Source of the DNA: Ensifer aridi
GTDB taxonomy: Bacteria; Pseudomonadota; Alphaproteobacteria; Rhizobiales; Rhizobiaceae
NCBI RefSeq assembly: GCF_002078505.1
Contig: NZ_LUAV01000023.1
Span: 1-64,000, forward strand
Direction of reading: 5' to 3'
Length of the DNA stretch: 64,000 bases
Made by a program: the position numbers and the translations under genes. Shown here in pieces: positions 16,888 through 25,408 of this stretch; the first letter of the stretch is position 1; each line of letters starts with the position of its first letter. A model generated the notes under the pieces. That model had not been told where the DNA came from. It was given only the letters and a program-made list of their open reading frames with translations, and searched no databases.

Positions 16888-18162
16888 TCAGAAAATGATC
16901 GTCTCGCCCTGGCGGTCGGCCTGCGCCTTGCTGTAGGTGACGAGATGGGTCGTTGATCCAGCGCGGTCGACGAGGCGTATTTCGCCGCCCTTGTTGGACA
17001 GTTGAACGGAATGGCGCGGTAGCAAGACGGTTGTCGCCATGCCGGGCGCGAGCGTGACATCCTTGATGCCGAAGCGATTGCGCATTTTGTCGACGAGAAA
17101 CCAACCGTCGAGCGAGACCGTATCGATCCCGGTGTTGACGAGAGTCACGGTTTCCTCGCCATCATCATGACCCATCGGGTTGACCAGCGCGGCGACGATC
17201 TTGACCGATCCGCTGACGACGCCTGGCGCCTGGCCACCGCCGCCGTGAGGCGTTGCACTGCCTGTCGGCTGGTTGCCGGCTGGGCCGAGATAGACCGGGT
17301 AGAAGGTACGGACGAAACGCTGGCTTTGATCGAGGAACAGCTTCATGTCATAGCGCGCGCCGTTGATTACCGCTTCCTTTGGCGCGCGGGCACCGCGATG
17401 TGCACGCACTGCCCCCATGGCCATCAGGCCCTCGACGCTGCAGCCGACGAAAAAGCCGCCGATCGGCTTGGTCAAAGGGCGGGTCCTGCCGGCGTCGTAA
17501 TCGGGTGCGTCCCAGCGATAGGAAACCGTTACGGATTCCGGGAACTGCTCTTGGCCGTCCTTGTAATGGCCGCGCAGATAAAGAATGCGGTCATCCTTGA
17601 AACCGGGGAAGCGATTGCGGTCGATGTGCGACGCGAGGCCGTCGTCGAGGTGGTACTTGTACCAGAAGTGATAGCCCTGCACTTTCGGGCCTTCCTGCTC
17701 GCCGACGAAGACGTGTTCGAAGCCGGAGAGATCGCGGTCGCCGCTCTGTGAAAAGCGACGGAACCATTGTTCGGTGAGCGTCGCGTACCAGCGGTCGCGC
17801 GAGACGGGTGTGCCGGATTCCTCCGAGATATAGGCCCGCGCCACCTGCATGGGTGCGGTGTCGATGATGGCTTCGAGAAGCTCGTGCACTTCGGCCCGCT
17901 CCTCCGGAGTCTCCACCTCAGCCTCCCGCTCGTCGAGCGCGTAGTTGTCAAAAAGCGCGCGAACGAGGTCGTACGTAGTTCTCTTATGCTCGGGAATTTT
18001 GACTTCGGAAAGCACTTTGAGTTCGCCGGAGGGCGTTGCTGGGCCGTCGGTATTGACGACGCGGACGTAACCGGTTTCCGGCGCTTCATCCGCTCCCGCC
18101 AGGATGGGTTTCACACCATTGCCGCTTTGGTCGGCATCCCAGATCTGCTGATAGATATCCAT
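16888..18162 (-). CDS. EndoU (XendoU-type) nuclease with a C-terminal lamin-tail domain
   Basis: A 424-residue protein. Residues ~50-290 match the XendoU/EndoU family: TYDLVRALFDNY, ITDTAPMQ-like helix region, GFEHVFVGE with His150, KVQGYHFWYKY with His165, and TKPIGGFFVGCSVEG with Lys232, the latter aligning with the K-x-V-G-S-x-F-V-G-x-S-P-E segment of eukaryotic EndoU. This His-His-Lys set is the catalytic triad of manganese-stimulated endoribonucleases. After a Gly-rich linker (about 296-318), residues 319-424 look like a lamin-tail domain (VALVNP..., ETVTLVNTG, VSLDGWFLVDK, LSNKGGEIRLVD), often found on secreted bacterial nucleases. There is no signal peptide. GGAGAA precedes the ATG. 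The eukaryote-like EndoU type with this tail is unusual in a rhizobial replicon. Confidence 0.8.
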   Translation of the reverse strand: MDIYQQIWDADQSGNGVKPILAGADEAPETGYVRVVNTDGPATPSGELKVLSEVKIPEHKRTTYDLVRALFDNYALDEREAEVETPEERAEVHELLEAIIDTAPMQVARAYISEESGTPVSRDRWYATLTEQWFRRFSQSGDRDLSGFEHVFVGEQEGPKVQGYHFWYKYHLDDGLASHIDRNRFPGFKDDRILYLRGHYKDGQEQFPESVTVSYRWDAPDYDAGRTRPLTKPIGGFFVGCSVEGLMAMGAVRAHRGARAPKEAVINGARYDMKLFLDQSQRFVRTFYPVYLGPAGNQPTGSATPHGGGGQAPGVVSGSVKIVAALVNPMGHDDGEETVTLVNTGIDTVSLDGWFLVDKMRNRFGIKDVTLAPGMATTVLLPRHSVQLSNKGGEIRLVDRAGSTTHLVTYSKAQADRQGETIIF

Positions 18163-18359
18163 GCCCGTTCTCCATCCTAATCGAAGGTTCTTCTCGGGTA
18201 CTCTATCGACGCGTGTTCAAGAGCTGATGACAGCCGCCGAGATCGGTATCTGGATATCGCACAAACCATGGCCCTTGCAGACGCCCCTCCGCCGGGCTCC
18301 CGCAGAGCTCTCGCACCGCCGCCAACATGCTACCGTAGCGCGTTCTTGCGATACCCGAT

Positions 18360-18424
18360 GTTACGTTCGTAACGCGTGCAGCGCTCGGTTAGTGTTACGA
18401 TGAGAATTCAGCAGCGTGGTTACG
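18360..18424. promoter_or_regulatory. Cluster of four GTTACG half-sites ahead of the EndoU operon
   Basis: GTTACG occurs at 18360-18365, inverted as CGTAAC at 18368-18373, and again at 18394-18399 and 18419-18424, all within 65 bp. The first two form a 14-nt imperfect palindrome. They lie about 200 bp upstream of the EndoU start. The rest of 18163-18603 shows no gene. Confidence 0.4.
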
Positions 18425-18603
18425 CGAGTACCACTGTAGATGGAGCCCGCGCATACCGCCGTCCATGCCCGCCTCCCCCCAGTAATCCGCCGTGCCCTCA
18501 AATCGAACCGCGTCGCTATGCGTTTGGACGGCCGTCGCAGAACCTTCATAAAGGGCGCGGGTGTCCCGATCGCGGAACGGATCGACGCCTAATCCTGGTC
18601 AGC

Positions 18604-19233
18604 TCAGACAAAATACCGAACCTTGAGCGGCAGGAGAGCAGCGCCGATGGCGGAGGCGTCGCCCTCCGTTTCGCTGAGAACAAGTCGCGCCTCCTTCGGC
18701 CCGACGCCGTAGCGATGCGCGCGCTTCGACGGCATGTGCACGCGGTCGATCATCATTCGGCCGAGGGAGCGCGGCAATTGTCCGCCAAAGACGATCGCCT
18801 GCGGATCGATGACGGCTATCAGGGTGGCGATTAGCCGATCAACTTGCGGCATCGTCTCAGTGAGCCAGTCCTCGACACCCGGCCAAGCGGGGTCGAATCG
18901 GCGGTAAAGCGCGTCCACCGAGCGGACCTCGACGCCGTTATCCTGCAACGTGCGAAGGAGATATTGCAGCGCCGGGCGATGGACGCTCTCGTCCGGATTG
19001 TAGATGCCGCTTAACTCGCCGGCATTGCCGTGAAAACCATGAAACGGTTTGCCTTCGAGAATCAGTCCGCCGCCAAAACCATAGTTGAAAGAGAGATAAG
19101 CGAAGGTCTGGCACCAGAGGCCTACTCCGCGGAGGCTTTCGCCTTGCTGCAGAAGTGTCGTCTCGCCAACGAAAACGGTCAACTCCACCCTGCACAATCC
19201 CTTGCCTAACGGTCGACTGCTTCGCGTCCCCAC
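18604..19233 (-). pseudogene. C-terminal remnant of a ROK-family regulator or kinase
   Basis: About 170 residues match the C-terminal half of ROK proteins: FNYGFGGGLILEGKPFHGFH, GNAGELSGIY, and the closing part DPQAIVFGGQLPRS. The N-terminal half, which would carry either a winged helix or the ATP-binding DxGxT motif, is absent, and the first ~30 residues of the open frame look unrelated. The piece probably derives from a NagC/Mlc-type sugar regulator. Confidence 0.65.
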
Positions 19234-19611
19234 AGGTGGTGTAGAGAAAAATTCTCCGCGAACCCGATATGGGAAAGTACCACTATGGAGGGTAGAGAAC
19301 TATTAAGGTTACAGCGGAAACGTGTTTTTACCCCCATAAATAACATGTAGCAATAGTCGCAGAGCTCTCCTTCATTGCAACTGAAGGAGGCAAAGTGGAT
19401 GAAGGGAAGAAAGGTTCCGCGCATCCGAACCTCGGGCAGGATGTGCTCGCCAGCTTGTCTTTCACCGCCAGCGACACGGATTCCCCATTCGACGCATGGC
19501 GTTCGCTACTTGGTGTTCTTTTCGATGTCCTCGCTCCTAAGAACCGGACCTCCGGGTCTTTCGAAGCGAGCTTCACCGTTCACCATCTGGGCACGTTCCT
19601 GCTTTGCCGGA

Positions 19612-20110
19612 GCATTGCCGATGGTGGCCGACACGGGCGCCTCCTACCGCGCTCTGGCAAACCCTTCGTTCATGGACAATCTCCTCCGCCAGGCGGCATT
19701 GATCCGCGACGAGGGATTATTCAGCCTGCCCCTCGATGGCAACCGCAGGCATCCTACCTGTGCCACGCGCGACATCGCCGCCGCCGCCGCGAAGCTGCTG
19801 CTCGACCGGTCAGCGGGCGCGCCGACGTGCCGTTGCTGGGCCCGGAGGACCTGTCCTGTAACGACATGGCCGCGATCCTCACCGAAGTGCTCAGGTGGCC
19901 GGTGCGGTTCCAGCAGGTCTCGCTCGAGGCCTTCAAGGAGGGCTTGCCGCACGCGGCATGTCGCCGGGTTTCGCCCTGGGCTATGCAGAGATGTTTGCGG
20001 CCAAGGATTCCGGTCTCGACGATGCCGAGTCGCGGACGCCCGCGAATTCGACACCGACCAGCTTCCGGGAGTGGTGTGAGACGGTGCTCAAGCCGACGAT
20101 CCTCGGCTAG
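19612..20110 (+). pseudogene. NmrA-type NAD(P)-binding protein remnant with two frameshifts
   Basis: Three reading frames must be joined to recover the family sequence. The first gives VADTGASYRALANPSFMDNLLRQ through TRDIAAAAAKLLLD. The second, from about 19815, gives ADVPLLGPEDLSCNDMAAIL and WPVRFQQVSLEAFKEGL. The third, from about 19950, gives RGMSPGFALGYAEMFAAKD to the stop at 20108. The N-terminal Rossmann motif is missing. Nothing recognisable was found in 19234-19611. Confidence 0.7.
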
Positions 20111-20186
20111 AGCGAGCAGTCCGCCGCCCCAGGCGGGGCGGGAGGTTCGTTATGCGCAGACCGACGCGCTTGAACGAAGTGCGTTC

Positions 20187-21278
20187 TCAGTCAAACGGTT
20201 TCACGTTGGCGGGCTGCGCGAGCGTCCGGGTCACCTCGGCGATGAGCCTGCTGCGCCCGCGATCCGGCCTGTCGAGATGAACGTAATGCGTTGCCCTGGG
20301 GATTGTGACTGTGCGCACGCTTGCAGCCCGTCTTAAATCCTGAGCCAGCTTCGTGACGTCCTCCGGTCGGCTCCAGAAGTCATTCTCTGAGCGGATCACC
20401 AGCACATGCGCGGTAATCGGACCGGCATCCCACAGCTTGCGCCCCGAAGCGAGATCAAATGAGTCGGCCATCGCGCCGGACGGGGCTCTGAACGAGGGCG
20501 GGTTGCGGCTGGCTGAGGTCGGATCAGAGGCAAGCGCCGCGGCTTGATAGGCTTCAGCCACCCTCGGATCGCGCCAGGCGGCCTTGTCCTCGCCCGGAAT
20601 CGAACGGTCCCACGATGGCAGGAGAGAGGCTGCCGTGTTCAGGCGGTAGGCCCCGAGCCGCTCGACATCGAACTCGTCGGGCTTATTCGGATCGGCCATG
20701 TCCGAGCCTGGCCCAAGGGCCTTGTGACCGGAGTGCGCACCGTAGAGGCTGTTGTAGATCACCAGATGGCTCACCTCGTCCGGGTTCTGGCTGGAATACA
20801 TGCCCGCCCAATGACCGCCGGTGGCCCAGCCCAGGATTGCAACTTGCGACCGCCCTGTCCTCGCCTGTATGGCGTCGACTACGGCGGCAATGTCGCGAAC
20901 CACTTCGTCGGAGCGTACGAGCGGTTGGCCATCTTGGCTTCCGTCTTGCCCGCCCCGGCTTGAGCCACCGTAGCCGCGCACATCAATGATGAAGACGTGA
21001 TGCCCGGCGCGAACCAAGTCGGCTGCGAGAGAGCCTCCCTCCACAGGAAGATCAAAGGAAGCAACGCCGGACACGCGCGCGCCGTGGACCAGCACAACCG
21101 GCAGTCTGCCTGGCTGAAGCTTGTCATCGCTTACCTCACGGACCGCCAGTTCAACGCCCGGATCGCTGGTCACGGTAAAGTCTTGGCGCATGATCGCTGC
21201 ATGAGCGGTACCGCCAAGAAGAATAGCCCCGATGAGGACCGCCCTGCTCAGACGCGGGGTTATTGGCTGCGAGCGCAT
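20187..21278 (-). CDS. Secreted alpha/beta hydrolase with Ala at the nucleophile position
   Basis: A 363-residue protein with a signal peptide ending near GGTAHAAI. AAAGGAGG lies just before ATG 21278. The fold is clear: VVLVHGARVSG, HVFIIDVRGYGGSS, and a C-terminal VLVIRSENDFWSRPED with ATHYVHLD as the expected Asp/His part. The nucleophile elbow, normally G-x-S-x-G, reads GWATG (150-154), which puts Ala152 where Ser should be. It may therefore be a non-catalytic or differently acting homologue. Being divergent from the LysR gene at 21376, it is the likely target of that regulator. Confidence 0.82.
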   Translation of the reverse strand: MRSQPITPRLSRAVLIGAILLGGTAHAAIMRQDFTVTSDPGVELAVREVSDDKLQPGRLPVVLVHGARVSGVASFDLPVEGGSLAADLVRAGHHVFIIDVRGYGGSSRGGQDGSQDGQPLVRSDEVVRDIAAVVDAIQARTGRSQVAILGWATGGHWAGMYSSQNPDEVSHLVIYNSLYGAHSGHKALGPGSDMADPNKPDEFDVERLGAYRLNTAASLLPSWDRSIPGEDKAAWRDPRVAEAYQAAALASDPTSASRNPPSFRAPSGAMADSFDLASGRKLWDAGPITAHVLVIRSENDFWSRPEDVTKLAQDLRRAASVRTVTIPRATHYVHLDRPDRGRSRLIAEVTRTLAQPANVKPFD

Positions 21279-21334
21279 TAGAACCTCCTTTCTGCTGCGT
21301 CAGGCTCTTGACTTGGCACCTCTGTGCGGTTTCT

Positions 21335-21374
21335 TCCAATATCAATCGACAGTTTATTGAGACGATATTGATAT
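21335..21374. promoter_or_regulatory. Operator-like inverted repeat between the hydrolase and LysR genes
   Basis: ATATCAAT (21339-21346) and ATTGATAT (21367-21374) form a perfect 8-bp inverted repeat with 20 bp between the arms; the second arm runs into the LysR start. TCCAATATC at 21335-21343 is shared with the intergenic regions at 24.0 and 26.8 kb. Confidence 0.5.
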
Positions 21375-21375
21375 G

Positions 21376-22302
21376 ATGGTCGACCTGCATCACATGCGCC
21401 ACTTCGTGGCCGTTGCCGAGGAGCTTCACTTCGGCAGGGCCGCCAGCCGTCTTCACATGGCCCAGCCGCCACTCTCGCAGTCGATCAAACGTCTTGAAAC
21501 CGCACTCGGTTTTCCGCTCTTCGTCCGGACGCAACGGCGGGTTGAACTGACCCCTGCAGGCCATGTATTCCTGAATGAGGCGCGCCGCACGCTACAGCAG
21601 GCCGACGACAGCATACGAATGGCGCGACGGGCCGCATCGGAAGATCTGGCCGAAATCACGGTGACCTTTACGAGCGCGGCGCTCTACCGCGTTCTTCCCG
21701 CCGCGCTCCGCGCCCATCGCGAACGCTTTCCGATGGTCGAGGTCCGCTTGGATGAACGATCAACCGACGCACAACTCCAGGGATTGCTGGAGGGCACGGT
21801 CGACGTGGGGTTTGTTACGCCGCCCCTGAAGACGGAATCAGGGCTAGAGGTCGAAGTGATCGATCGCGACCGCTTTTGCCTCGCAGTGCCGCGTACGAGC
21901 CGCTTGGCGACGGGGATACCGGTCGGCTTGGCTGAACTCTCGCACGAGTCCTTCGTACTCTTTCCGCATGTGCAAGGACCATCGCTCCACAGTCAGTTAA
22001 TGAGCGCCTGCCGACAGGCCGGCTTCGTGCCGCGCGTGCGCCAGGAGGCCCGCCAGATGCATACGATCCTGAGCCTTGTCGCGGCCGACATGGGAGTGGC
22101 CTTCGTACCGGAAGGGGCGCGCTCCATGCAGGTGGACGGTGTGGCTATGGTGCCGCTGGAGGGAATGCCGGACGACCTCACCTGGGATCTCGCAATTGTA
22201 TGGAAGCCGCGCGGCGTCCGCCGGGCGCCGGGCGCGTTTCTCGAGACGGTCAGATCCCTGTCGAGCAGAAGCAGACAGCCAGGGCACAATGCTTGGTCGT
22301 GA
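21376..22302 (+). CDS. LysR-family transcriptional regulator
   Basis: A 308-residue regulator with the N-terminal winged helix MRHFVAVAEELHFGRAASRL and AQPPLSQSIKRLE, and a type-2 periplasmic-binding-like effector domain. The sequence resembles the CatR/BenM branch, which senses aromatic acids in other bacteria. Of two adjacent ATGs the second (21376) is listed; there is no clear ribosome binding site. It is divergent from the secreted hydrolase, which it probably controls through the inverted repeat between them. Confidence 0.88.
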   Translation: MVDLHHMRHFVAVAEELHFGRAASRLHMAQPPLSQSIKRLETALGFPLFVRTQRRVELTPAGHVFLNEARRTLQQADDSIRMARRAASEDLAEITVTFTSAALYRVLPAALRAHRERFPMVEVRLDERSTDAQLQGLLEGTVDVGFVTPPLKTESGLEVEVIDRDRFCLAVPRTSRLATGIPVGLAELSHESFVLFPHVQGPSLHSQLMSACRQAGFVPRVRQEARQMHTILSLVAADMGVAFVPEGARSMQVDGVAMVPLEGMPDDLTWDLAIVWKPRGVRRAPGAFLETVRSLSSRSRQPGHNAWS

Positions 22303-22482
22303 CAGGACATGATATGTGCCGGAGATCTTACCGTCGGGAGGCCGCATTAAATTGAGGACGTGGCCGTCTGGTTCGAATCGCCTCGAAGAGGCCACAGGAG
22401 GACGGCGAGCGAGCCTGTCGCGGACGGCTTCCTCGCGATCCGCTCCGGCAGTAACAGCCGTACTGCAAAATGAATCCGACGC

Positions 22483-23943
22483 TCATGCGCGGCGCGCCTG
22501 CGGCCGCTCGCCGGTGTAGCGCAGGACCCAGATGCCCTGGTTCTTGTCGCTAATGTAGATGAAGCCTCGCCGGTCAACGACGACATCCTCCGTCTGAAGG
22601 ATCAGCTTGTCCTCCGGCATCGGACCGTAACGGCGCACCGGCTCGGGCGGAATGAAATAGCCCACTTCCCGCGGGAGGCGTCTGTTGGAGACGTCATAGA
22701 TCCGCAGCCCCGCATTGAAATGGGCTATGTAGAAGAGGTCTCCTTGCTTTTCGACATCCGGATGATGCTGATGATGGTTGATGTTGTGCGGGCCGCGCCA
22801 TCCGCCTCGCGTCGTGAAATCAGCGTAAGGAGCCTCGGCCGGAGGCACAGGCTCCGGGAGCAACGACAGCAGGAAAGGCTCGCTGGGGTCCGATATGTCG
22901 ATGATCGAGGCGTGATGGGCAGCGCCCTGCCCATAGGTCACATTCTCCGAATTTGCGAAAGCGATGCCCTGCTCCGGAATCGGCAGGACGCCGTGCACGC
23001 CGAAGCGGGAATGAAACGGTGGGCTGAAGCTTAGCCCGCCGATCTTCCGTGGCCGCGATACATCGCTTATATCGAGCACGATCATGCCGGCCGCCCCATA
23101 TGGCAGATAGACGTGGTTTCCCACGACGTAAGCGGGCCCGTGCAGTGAGACGTCCTCGCCGGCCCCGGAGCAGAATGCGCCGCATATGCATTGCGCCTGA
23201 AACCGCATCGGTTCCGCTCGCTCTCTTGAACGTGAGATACTTGTCAGCAGCGCATCGGAGAAGCTCTCACCTCCTGCCTCGTGCTGCCCCGGCACCCACC
23301 AGCGTCCCGCTTCACGCGGATTGGCGCGATCCGAAATGTCTAGAATGAGGTAGATGTTACCGCGATAGCCCGGCATGGACGCGGCAACGTGAACATAGCG
23401 TCCCCCCGGATAGAGATTGCGGTGGGTGCCGTTTGCGCCGGTCTTAAAGTGCGACAGCAGTTGCGGGTTCAGCGGATCGGCGATGTCCCAGACGAGAAGG
23501 CCTTCATCAAAGGGAGCGTCTGGATCGCCGCCGAAATTCGCGAACGGCTTTTCCAAAGCCGTCACCATCGTGTCGCCCGACAGATCGACCTGCAGCGTCC
23601 ACGTGTTCGGTGTCGGGTACGAGATGAACTTGGCCACCCGCGGTTTGGCAGGATCGGTCACGTCAACGACGCTCCAGCCGGAGTCCCAGAAATGGCCCGT
23701 ATAGAGGTACCACCGGCCTCTCACCTCGCGGATAGCCATCTTGAAAGCCGGACGGTGTTCCATGTCGGTGTAGCCGACCGCCTCGACGTTGTGCGCATAG
23801 GCCCCGGCAGGGGCAGGCGAGTTTGACGGCTGGGGCTGGGCGACGGCTTCGCAAGCGAAGCCGGATTGTGAGGCCGCGACAACGGTTGCACCGATGAGAG
23901 GTGCCTGCAGCATCTGCCGCCGCGAGAATCTCTGATCGCTCAT
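22483..23943 (-). CDS. Tat-exported LVIVD-repeat beta-propeller protein
   Basis: A 486-residue protein with a twin-arginine signal (RFSRRQMLQAPLIGATVV) and AGGGAG before the ATG. The mature part consists of repeated blades with motifs such as WSVVDVTDPAKPRVAKF, LLVWDIADPLNPQLLSHF, MIVLDISDVSRPRKIGGL and ASIIDISDPSEPFLLSLL, the LVIVD-repeat pattern. A His-rich turn (HNINHHQHHPD) and two Cys in CICGAFCSG may bind metal. The function is unknown. It is divergent from the LysR gene at 24043. Confidence 0.85.
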   Translation of the reverse strand: MSDQRFSRRQMLQAPLIGATVVAASQSGFACEAVAQPQPSNSPAPAGAYAHNVEAVGYTDMEHRPAFKMAIREVRGRWYLYTGHFWDSGWSVVDVTDPAKPRVAKFISYPTPNTWTLQVDLSGDTMVTALEKPFANFGGDPDAPFDEGLLVWDIADPLNPQLLSHFKTGANGTHRNLYPGGRYVHVAASMPGYRGNIYLILDISDRANPREAGRWWVPGQHEAGGESFSDALLTSISRSRERAEPMRFQAQCICGAFCSGAGEDVSLHGPAYVVGNHVYLPYGAAGMIVLDISDVSRPRKIGGLSFSPPFHSRFGVHGVLPIPEQGIAFANSENVTYGQGAAHHASIIDISDPSEPFLLSLLPEPVPPAEAPYADFTTRGGWRGPHNINHHQHHPDVEKQGDLFYIAHFNAGLRIYDVSNRRLPREVGYFIPPEPVRRYGPMPEDKLILQTEDVVVDRRGFIYISDKNQGIWVLRYTGERPQARRA

Positions 23944-23996
23944 GTTATCTCCCTGCGAAGCATCCTTTGCGCATGATGCTGGAGCAGATATATTCC

Positions 23997-24007
23997 GTCC
24001 AATATCG
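23997..24007. promoter_or_regulatory. Operator-like half-site between the LVIVD and LysR genes
   Basis: GTCCAATATCG lies in the 99-bp divergent gap. It equals 11 consecutive bases of the minus-strand reading of the palindrome at 26771-26788 and contains the TCCAATATC shared with 21335-21343. Confidence 0.45.
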
Positions 24008-24042
24008 TTTCATCCGCCTGTGATACCGGAACGGAAACTCTG

Positions 24043-24948
24043 ATGGAGCACAGACTGCTTCAATCCTTCGTGGCTGTCGCAGAGGAACTGCATTTTGGCC
24101 GTGCCGCAAAGAGGCTCAACATCTCCCAGCCTCCACTCACCAAGCAGATACAGCGGTTGGAGCGTGAACTCGGCATAGCACTGCTTGAGAGGACGAAACG
24201 CAAGGTCGAGCTGACAGCGGCAGGCTCGGTTCTTTTGGAGGAAGCACGCAGCCTGTTGCAGCAGACGGAAGCCGCCACCGAACTCGTGCGGAAGACGGAG
24301 CGCGGCGAGACGGGACATCTGTCCGTCGGCTTCATCGATGCGGCGATCTATAGCGTGATTCCCGCAATCGTCGAACGATTCACCCGATCATACCCGGATG
24401 TAACGCTTGAACTCTCCGATCTCCGCATTCCGGATCAAGTTCGCGGCGTGAGCGAGGGCCGGCTGGATGTAGGTTTCATTCACCCACCGGTCAGCGGCAA
24501 GCATCTGGCGATCGAAACGGTCCTTGTCGAGCCTCTGATGATTGCGGTGCCACAGCAGCATAGACTGGCATCTCATGCTGAGATCCCGCTGGCGGAGCTG
24601 GCAAATGAAGCACTGATCCAGTTCCCGCGCAGCATCAATGCTACTCTTTACGACCAGATAATCGGGCTTTGCCAAAGCTCGGGCTTCAGTCCGAGAATCG
24701 TCCGGGAGGCAACACCGAAGCAGACGATCATCGGCCTCGTTTCGGTCGGCCTTGGCGTTTCGCTTCTCCCCAAATGCCTCGAGAACCTGAAGCGCGACGG
24801 GGTCGTCTACCGGGCCATTTCGGGATCGAACCTCTCGATAGATACCTCGATCGTTTACCGAAGCGACCGGCTACGGCCTGTGACGAGGGCGTTCATCGAT
24901 GTCGTCCGCGCCGTCGCACGAGAGAACTACTGCAAGGTCGATCGATAG
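24043..24948 (+). CDS. LysR-family transcriptional regulator
   Basis: A 301-residue LysR protein with the helix-turn-helix LLQSFVAVAEELHFGRAAKRL and SQPPLTKQIQRLERELG, followed by an effector domain (VGFIDAAIYSVIPAIVERF). It is close in sequence style to the regulator at 21376, suggesting that both belong to one branch and may have arisen by duplication. It is divergent from the LVIVD gene. Confidence 0.88.
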   Translation: MEHRLLQSFVAVAEELHFGRAAKRLNISQPPLTKQIQRLERELGIALLERTKRKVELTAAGSVLLEEARSLLQQTEAATELVRKTERGETGHLSVGFIDAAIYSVIPAIVERFTRSYPDVTLELSDLRIPDQVRGVSEGRLDVGFIHPPVSGKHLAIETVLVEPLMIAVPQQHRLASHAEIPLAELANEALIQFPRSINATLYDQIIGLCQSSGFSPRIVREATPKQTIIGLVSVGLGVSLLPKCLENLKRDGVVYRAISGSNLSIDTSIVYRSDRLRPVTRAFIDVVRAVARENYCKVDR

Positions 24949-25408
24949 CTGTGCCGCCCTGCGGACGATCTGCTCGCCGTCCGGTATGCCGATCAGTCCG
25001 CCAGGCGTTCCGGCATTGGCGAAGCGGACAGCCCTGCAGGAAGAAGGCACCGGCCGCCGACTGGCCCGCCGCAGCATCCCGTCGGTCATCGGGATCTTTC
25101 CATCCTGGAAAACACTGATTGCCACCGCTCCTGCTATACAATCTCCTGCGACATCATCCACCTTGCGTGCTTGTTTCGCTTTCATGCGGGCCATCGCCCT
25201 TCAAGGCGAAAGGAAAGACTTGCTGAACCCATCGTTTGAGGCCGTTCCCGGCCTCGACGGCCCGCCGCCCGGTCTCATTACCAGCGGCGTCTCGCTCGGT
25301 GTTTGTCGATGGGGGCTTTGGGTGGAGCGGCCCCAAGGGCCGCCTGCATCTCGTGAGACGCAGGACTCCGGCGAGGTCCTGCAAGACACGATGGCACCGT
25401 TGCAGGTG
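24949..25408. other. Stretch without a recognised gene
   Basis: The minus strand is open from about 25194 to 24950 and reads plausibly as protein (AISVFQDGKIPMTDGML, RFANAGTPGGLIGIPDG), but I do not recognise it and its end runs antisense into the LysR gene. It could be a gene fragment. A short stem, GCGGCC/GGCCGC, lies near 25329-25346. Confidence 0.3.
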
